Positions 60,863 through 64,000 of a stretch of 64,000 nt of DNA are shown one piece after another. The position numbers were made by a program, and so were the translations under genes. Positions within the stretch are counted from its first letter, which is position 1. Each line of letters begins with the position of its first letter. The DNA is from Pseudooceanicola spongiae. Lineage in GTDB: Bacteria > Pseudomonadota > Alphaproteobacteria > Rhodobacterales > Rhodobacteraceae. Location: NCBI RefSeq assembly GCF_014899185.1, contig NZ_CP045201.1, forward strand, positions 852,501-916,500, written 5' to 3'. Under the pieces are notes generated by a model. That model saw only the letters and a program-made list of their open reading frames with translations, was not told the DNA's origin and ran no database searches.

Positions 60863-61549
60863 TCACGCGCCCGTTTCGCGCCGCGCCCGCATCCTGCGAT
60901 AACTGAGCGAGATATGTGTGCGATGGATCGAAGCCGCTGCATCGAGATCCCCGGCCTCCAGCGCGGCCAAAACGTCGGCAACCTCACGTGCGAAAACACT
61001 CAGTTCCTCTGCAAGGTCGAGGGAGGATGTGAACAGCGATTGCACCCAGATCCGGGCCGTCTGAAAGTAGAGGTGCTGAGTGACCTCCATCAGGGGCTTG
61101 TTCGCGCAGAGTTGCGACTGGGCCAGGATGAAGTCCATGATCAGCTGCGCAAAAGGTCGCGGCGTTTCAGGGTCCGGTTGCAGGGCCATGGCGCGATCGG
61201 CAAGGTCACGAAACTGCGTCAGAAGCGCAGTCGAGGGCGGCACGGGATCAAGGCGTCCTGCGAGCTGCGCCAATTCGATCCGCAACCGATAGATCTGGTC
61301 CAACTCCTCATCCGCCAGGTCGGTGACAAAGGTGCCGACACCATGCACCGAGTGCAGAAGATGCGCGCTTTCCAGGCGCGCAAGGACACGGCGAAGCGGC
61401 GTGCGCGAGATGCCGAACTCCTCCGCCAGCTCGGCCTCGGAGAGGCGCATACCCGGAGGGTAGTCGAGCACGCAGATGCGGTCGCGCAAAATCTCCTCAA
61501 TCCGCTCGGCACGATCACGCGCCGACAGGGGCGCGCTATCCTGTGCCAT
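60863..61549 (-). CDS. GntR-family regulator, FCD subgroup
   Basis: This 228-aa repressor-type protein has an N-terminal winged helix (RICVLDYPPGMRLSEAELAE, then FGISRTPLRRVLARLESAHL) and a helical FCD effector domain (about residues 85-215) whose members often bind carboxylates with metal. Its ATG lies 14 nt inside the 3' end of the M20 deacetylase gene, so it is translated from the same operon and probably controls it in response to the operon's substrate. The convergent cheD gene ends 67 nt away. Confidence 0.92.
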   Translation of the reverse strand: MAQDSAPLSARDRAERIEEILRDRICVLDYPPGMRLSEAELAEEFGISRTPLRRVLARLESAHLLHSVHGVGTFVTDLADEELDQIYRLRIELAQLAGRLDPVPPSTALLTQFRDLADRAMALQPDPETPRPFAQLIMDFILAQSQLCANKPLMEVTQHLYFQTARIWVQSLFTSSLDLAEELSVFAREVADVLAALEAGDLDAAASIHRTHISLSYRRMRARRETGA

Positions 61550-62699
61550 GGGCGACGCCGAGCTTGCGCAAAAGGGCCAGGCACTGGGCCAACTGGTCGA
61601 TGTCGATGAATTCGTCCGGCTTGTGCGCTTGCTCTATCGAGCCGGGCCCGCAGATCACTGTCTCGATGCCAATCTGCTGGAACAATCCCGCCTCGGTCCC
61701 GAAGGGCACGCACGAGGCACCGTTGGCCCCTGTCAGGCGTTGGATCAGATCGCGCATCTGGTTGTCAGGCATCGGGATCAGGCCCGCAACCTCGCCAATC
61801 ACTTCGGTCAGAATATCGGCGCGTGGGGCGACACGGCGCATGGCGGGCAGTAAAGCCTCCTCGCAATAGGCCGCAATATGGGACTTCACGAAGGCCATGT
61901 CCGCATCGTTAACGGGCCGCATCTCCCACTCCAGAGTCGCCGCACCGGGGATCACGTTATGGGCGTGGCCGCCGTGCAAGGCCCCGATGTTGATCGTGGT
62001 GTGAGGCGGCTCAAAGGGCGAACCTTCGGGCGTGCGCGCCATCAGGTCTTGGCGCAACTCCATCAGCCGGGCGATATAGCGGCTGGCGTATTCCACAGCA
62101 TTGACGCCGCGCTCGGGCGCCGATCCATGACCTTCGGCACCGGAAAACCGCACGGTATATTCGCAGCAGCCCTTGTGGCCTTCGATCACCTGCATCTGCG
62201 TCGGCTCGCCGATCAGGGCCATCGCGGGGCGGAGACCGCGCTGTGACAGGGTTTCGACCAGAGCCCGACCGCCGAGGCAGCCGACCTCTTCGTCATGGGT
62301 GAAGGCGAAATGGATCGGTTTCGTAAGCGGCAGGGCGGCGAATTCAGGCGCCATGGCGACACATGCGGCGATAAACCCCTTCATGTCGCAGGTGCCACGG
62401 CCATAAAGACGGCCATCGCGGGCGACCATCTCGAAGGGATCGCTGCTCCAGTCCTGCTCGGCCACGGGCACCACGTCGCTGTGACCGGACAGGACCAGAC
62501 CGCCGTCGCCCGCAGGCCCCAAGGTTGCCCAGAGATTGGCCTTCTGACCCGAGGGATCGCGCAGGACCTCGACCCGCGCACCGGCGCGTTCGAGATGCCC
62601 GGCGAGGAAGGCGATCGCATCCATGTTGCTGTCGGAGGAGATCGTCGGAAATCCGACAAGCTCCCCCAGCAGCGCGATTGTTGTGTCGAGGTCGCTCAT
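61536..62699 (-). CDS. ArgE-like M20 deacetylase
   Basis: This 387-aa metallo-amidase has the M20 metal site: SGHSDVVPV (His, Asp), GRGTCDMKGFIAA (bridging Asp), FTHDEEVGCLGG (catalytic Glu) and the later CGPGSIEQAHKPDEFI (His). The dimerisation domain lies in the middle. It resembles acetylornithine deacetylase, but its operon with an ectoine-hydrolase-type M24 enzyme suggests an N-acetyl-diaminobutyrate substrate instead. The ATG at 62699 overlaps the upstream stop (TGATG). Both readings are possible; an ArgE role in arginine synthesis is not excluded. Confidence 0.9.
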   Translation of the reverse strand: MSDLDTTIALLGELVGFPTISSDSNMDAIAFLAGHLERAGARVEVLRDPSGQKANLWATLGPAGDGGLVLSGHSDVVPVAEQDWSSDPFEMVARDGRLYGRGTCDMKGFIAACVAMAPEFAALPLTKPIHFAFTHDEEVGCLGGRALVETLSQRGLRPAMALIGEPTQMQVIEGHKGCCEYTVRFSGAEGHGSAPERGVNAVEYASRYIARLMELRQDLMARTPEGSPFEPPHTTINIGALHGGHAHNVIPGAATLEWEMRPVNDADMAFVKSHIAAYCEEALLPAMRRVAPRADILTEVIGEVAGLIPMPDNQMRDLIQRLTGANGASCVPFGTEAGLFQQIGIETVICGPGSIEQAHKPDEFIDIDQLAQCLALLRKLGVAHGTG

Positions 62700-63883
62700 C
62701 AATCCTTCACGAACAGCTTGCGTTCGACGTTGCAGAGGGTTTCGGCGGCACCGTCTTCGCGGATCAGAATGGTCTCGGTGGTCTCCAGACCCCAGTCATC
62801 CATCCAGAGGCCGGGCATGAAGTGGAAGGTCATGCCGGGTTCCAGAACCGTTTCGTCCATGGCGCGGATCGAGACGGTGTGTTCGCCCCAGTCCGGCGGA
62901 TAGGACAGACCGACGGCGTAGCCGGCGCGGTTGGGTCGCTCGATCCCGACCTTCATCATCTCGACATCCAGAGCGCGGGCAATGTCACAGGCGCGGTTGC
63001 CGGGACGGGCGACTTCGATCCCGGCGTTGAGGCCCGCCGTCAGAGCTTCGGAGGCGTCGATCATGAATTGCGGCGGTTTGCCGAAGAAGATCGTGCGCGA
63101 CAGCGGCGCGTGGTAGCGGCGGTAACAGCCTGATTGTTCGATGAAAGTGGCCTCGCCGGATTTCAGCGCCTCGCCGTTCCATGTCAGGTGCGGGGCTGAG
63201 GCGTCTTCGCCCGAGGGCAGCAGCGGCACGATGGCGGGGTAGTCGCCCCAGCTGTCGGCCTCGCCCTGAACGGCGGTCTTGAACAGCTCGCCGACGAGAT
63301 CGTGTTTGCGCATGCCGGGCTCGGCCAGCTCCATCGCGCGGCCGATCACCAGCTCGGAAATCCGCGCGGCGCGGCGCATGAAGGCCAGCTCTTCATCGGA
63401 TTTTATCAGGCGTTTCCAATTGACGAGCGTCGAGCCGTCGATGATCGTCGCATCCGGCAGGCCCTCGACCAGCACCTGATGCGCCTTGGCGGTGTAGAAG
63501 TAGGTCTCCATCTCGACGCCGATGCGCTTGTCGCCGAAGCCCATGATGCGCAGGTGGCTGGCGAGGTCTTCCATCGGGTGGCAGTCGGTCGACTGGATGT
63601 AGCGGTCCGCGTAGTAAAGGATTTGACTGTTATCCATCCAGACGGTGCGCTTGGCGCCATTGGCATCCTGCATCCGGCCCCACCAGTAGGGATCGCCCTC
63701 CAGCGACAGGATGACGCCCTGGTGGACGTAAAAACTCCAGCCATCGTAACCGGTTAGCCAATACTGGTTGGAGGGGTTGGTGACGAAAAGCACATCGATC
63801 CCGGCCTCGACCATGGCGGCGCGGGTGATGCGGATACGCCGGTCATATTCGGCGGCGGAGAAGGGGGCCTTACTGGCGGTCAT
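62699..63883 (-). CDS. doeA: M24 peptidase family, ectoine-hydrolase-like (DoeA/EutD)
   Basis: This 394-aa pita-bread enzyme resembles DoeA/EutD, which opens ectoine to N-acetyl-diaminobutyrate. Matching blocks are TNPSNQYWLTGYDGWSFYVH, PLLPSGEDASAPHLTW, CYRRYHAPLSRTIFFG and PGMTFHFMPGLWMDDWGLE. The N-terminal creatinase-like domain covers about residues 1-150. Most Xaa-Pro-peptidase metal ligands are not conserved, as is usual for this subgroup. The ATG at 63883 begins the family N-terminus; longer frames lack support. It is the first gene of an operon with an M20 deacetylase and a GntR regulator. The name is tentative, since the other ectoine genes (doeB, eutABC, uehABC) are not in the window. 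Confidence 0.72.
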   Translation of the reverse strand: MTASKAPFSAAEYDRRIRITRAAMVEAGIDVLFVTNPSNQYWLTGYDGWSFYVHQGVILSLEGDPYWWGRMQDANGAKRTVWMDNSQILYYADRYIQSTDCHPMEDLASHLRIMGFGDKRIGVEMETYFYTAKAHQVLVEGLPDATIIDGSTLVNWKRLIKSDEELAFMRRAARISELVIGRAMELAEPGMRKHDLVGELFKTAVQGEADSWGDYPAIVPLLPSGEDASAPHLTWNGEALKSGEATFIEQSGCYRRYHAPLSRTIFFGKPPQFMIDASEALTAGLNAGIEVARPGNRACDIARALDVEMMKVGIERPNRAGYAVGLSYPPDWGEHTVSIRAMDETVLEPGMTFHFMPGLWMDDWGLETTETILIREDGAAETLCNVERKLFVKD

Positions 63884-64000
63884 CGCGGTTCTTTCGATTT
63901 GTGCACATCTTGAGCATACAGTGCCGGAGGGCCTTGGGAGAACCGGCAATAACATGAGCAGGATGGGGCGGCAGAGGTTTGCCTGTTTGCGACTCGGGTG

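Noticed and set aside
1-64000. CRISPR arrays, rRNA genes and complete insertion sequences
   Set aside because: No regularly spaced long direct repeats, no rRNA-like sequence and no transposase frame were seen on either strand.

Overview
The window looks like chromosomal DNA of a marine alphaproteobacterium of the order Rhodobacterales (Roseobacter-type). Supporting signs, all judged by eye, are high-GC coding DNA, an alphaproteobacterial RNase E with an acidic insert, a corrinoid protein and a homocysteine methyltransferase encoded as separate genes, AcuI, a dimethylglycine-dehydrogenase-type enzyme, an ectoine-hydrolase-type M24 enzyme, and a trgB-cysK pair as in Rhodobacter sphaeroides. No genus is claimed.

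Layout. 1-5.9 kb is an accessory stretch, visibly richer in A/T than the rest. It holds a GAF histidine kinase, a prophage relic (the start of an HK97-type capsid gene fused in frame to a tail-spike-like protein, plus two tiny overlapping genes, one a lipoprotein) and a chemoreceptor. It is bordered on the right by a tRNA-Ile2(CAT) gene whose 3' end faces it. 6.2-11.9 kb carries purM-purN, an HxlR regulator divergent from an Old Yellow Enzyme, RNase D, a lipoprotein and sufE. 11.9-18.4 kb carries corrinoid-dependent methyl-transfer genes (Cys-rich protein, DUF1638 protein, small membrane protein, corrinoid protein, homocysteine methyltransferase) around a radical SAM gene, then an MprF-like protein. 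18.8-20.8 kb is purC-purS-purQ.

20.9-24.0 kb encodes a DctB/DctD-type two-component pair whose AAA+ regulator lacks the GAFTGA sigma-54 loop. RNase E follows behind a leader of about 400 nt. 27.9-34.2 kb has TusA, CcdA, a hydrolase overlapping a cytochrome P450, and a GcvT-type dehydrogenase. 34.5-41.9 kb has a DUF2254 membrane protein, a CNNM/CBS protein, XerD, a large exported protein, a newly read 49-aa membrane protein and aroK-aroB. 42.0-51.3 kb has acuI, usp, photolyase, cfa, trgB, cysK and a large MscS-type channel, followed by tRNA-Ser(GGA). 51.6-60.8 kb has a thioredoxin-like/permease pair, a hybrid kinase with a periplasmic partner, and an MCP-cheB-cheD operon. The window ends with a coupled M24 peptidase/M20 deacetylase/GntR operon.

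The most notable observations are: the capsid/tail-spike chimera; two copies of an 11-bp-phased triple TCGGTAT array; a GC-hairpin plus GTATTT-GCAAGATGA repeat family, one copy of which supplies the C-terminus and stop of the P450; the GAFTGA-less DctD; the DUF1638/corrinoid cluster; and excess TTTGCAAA palindromes. I saw no CRISPR array, rRNA or intact insertion sequence.
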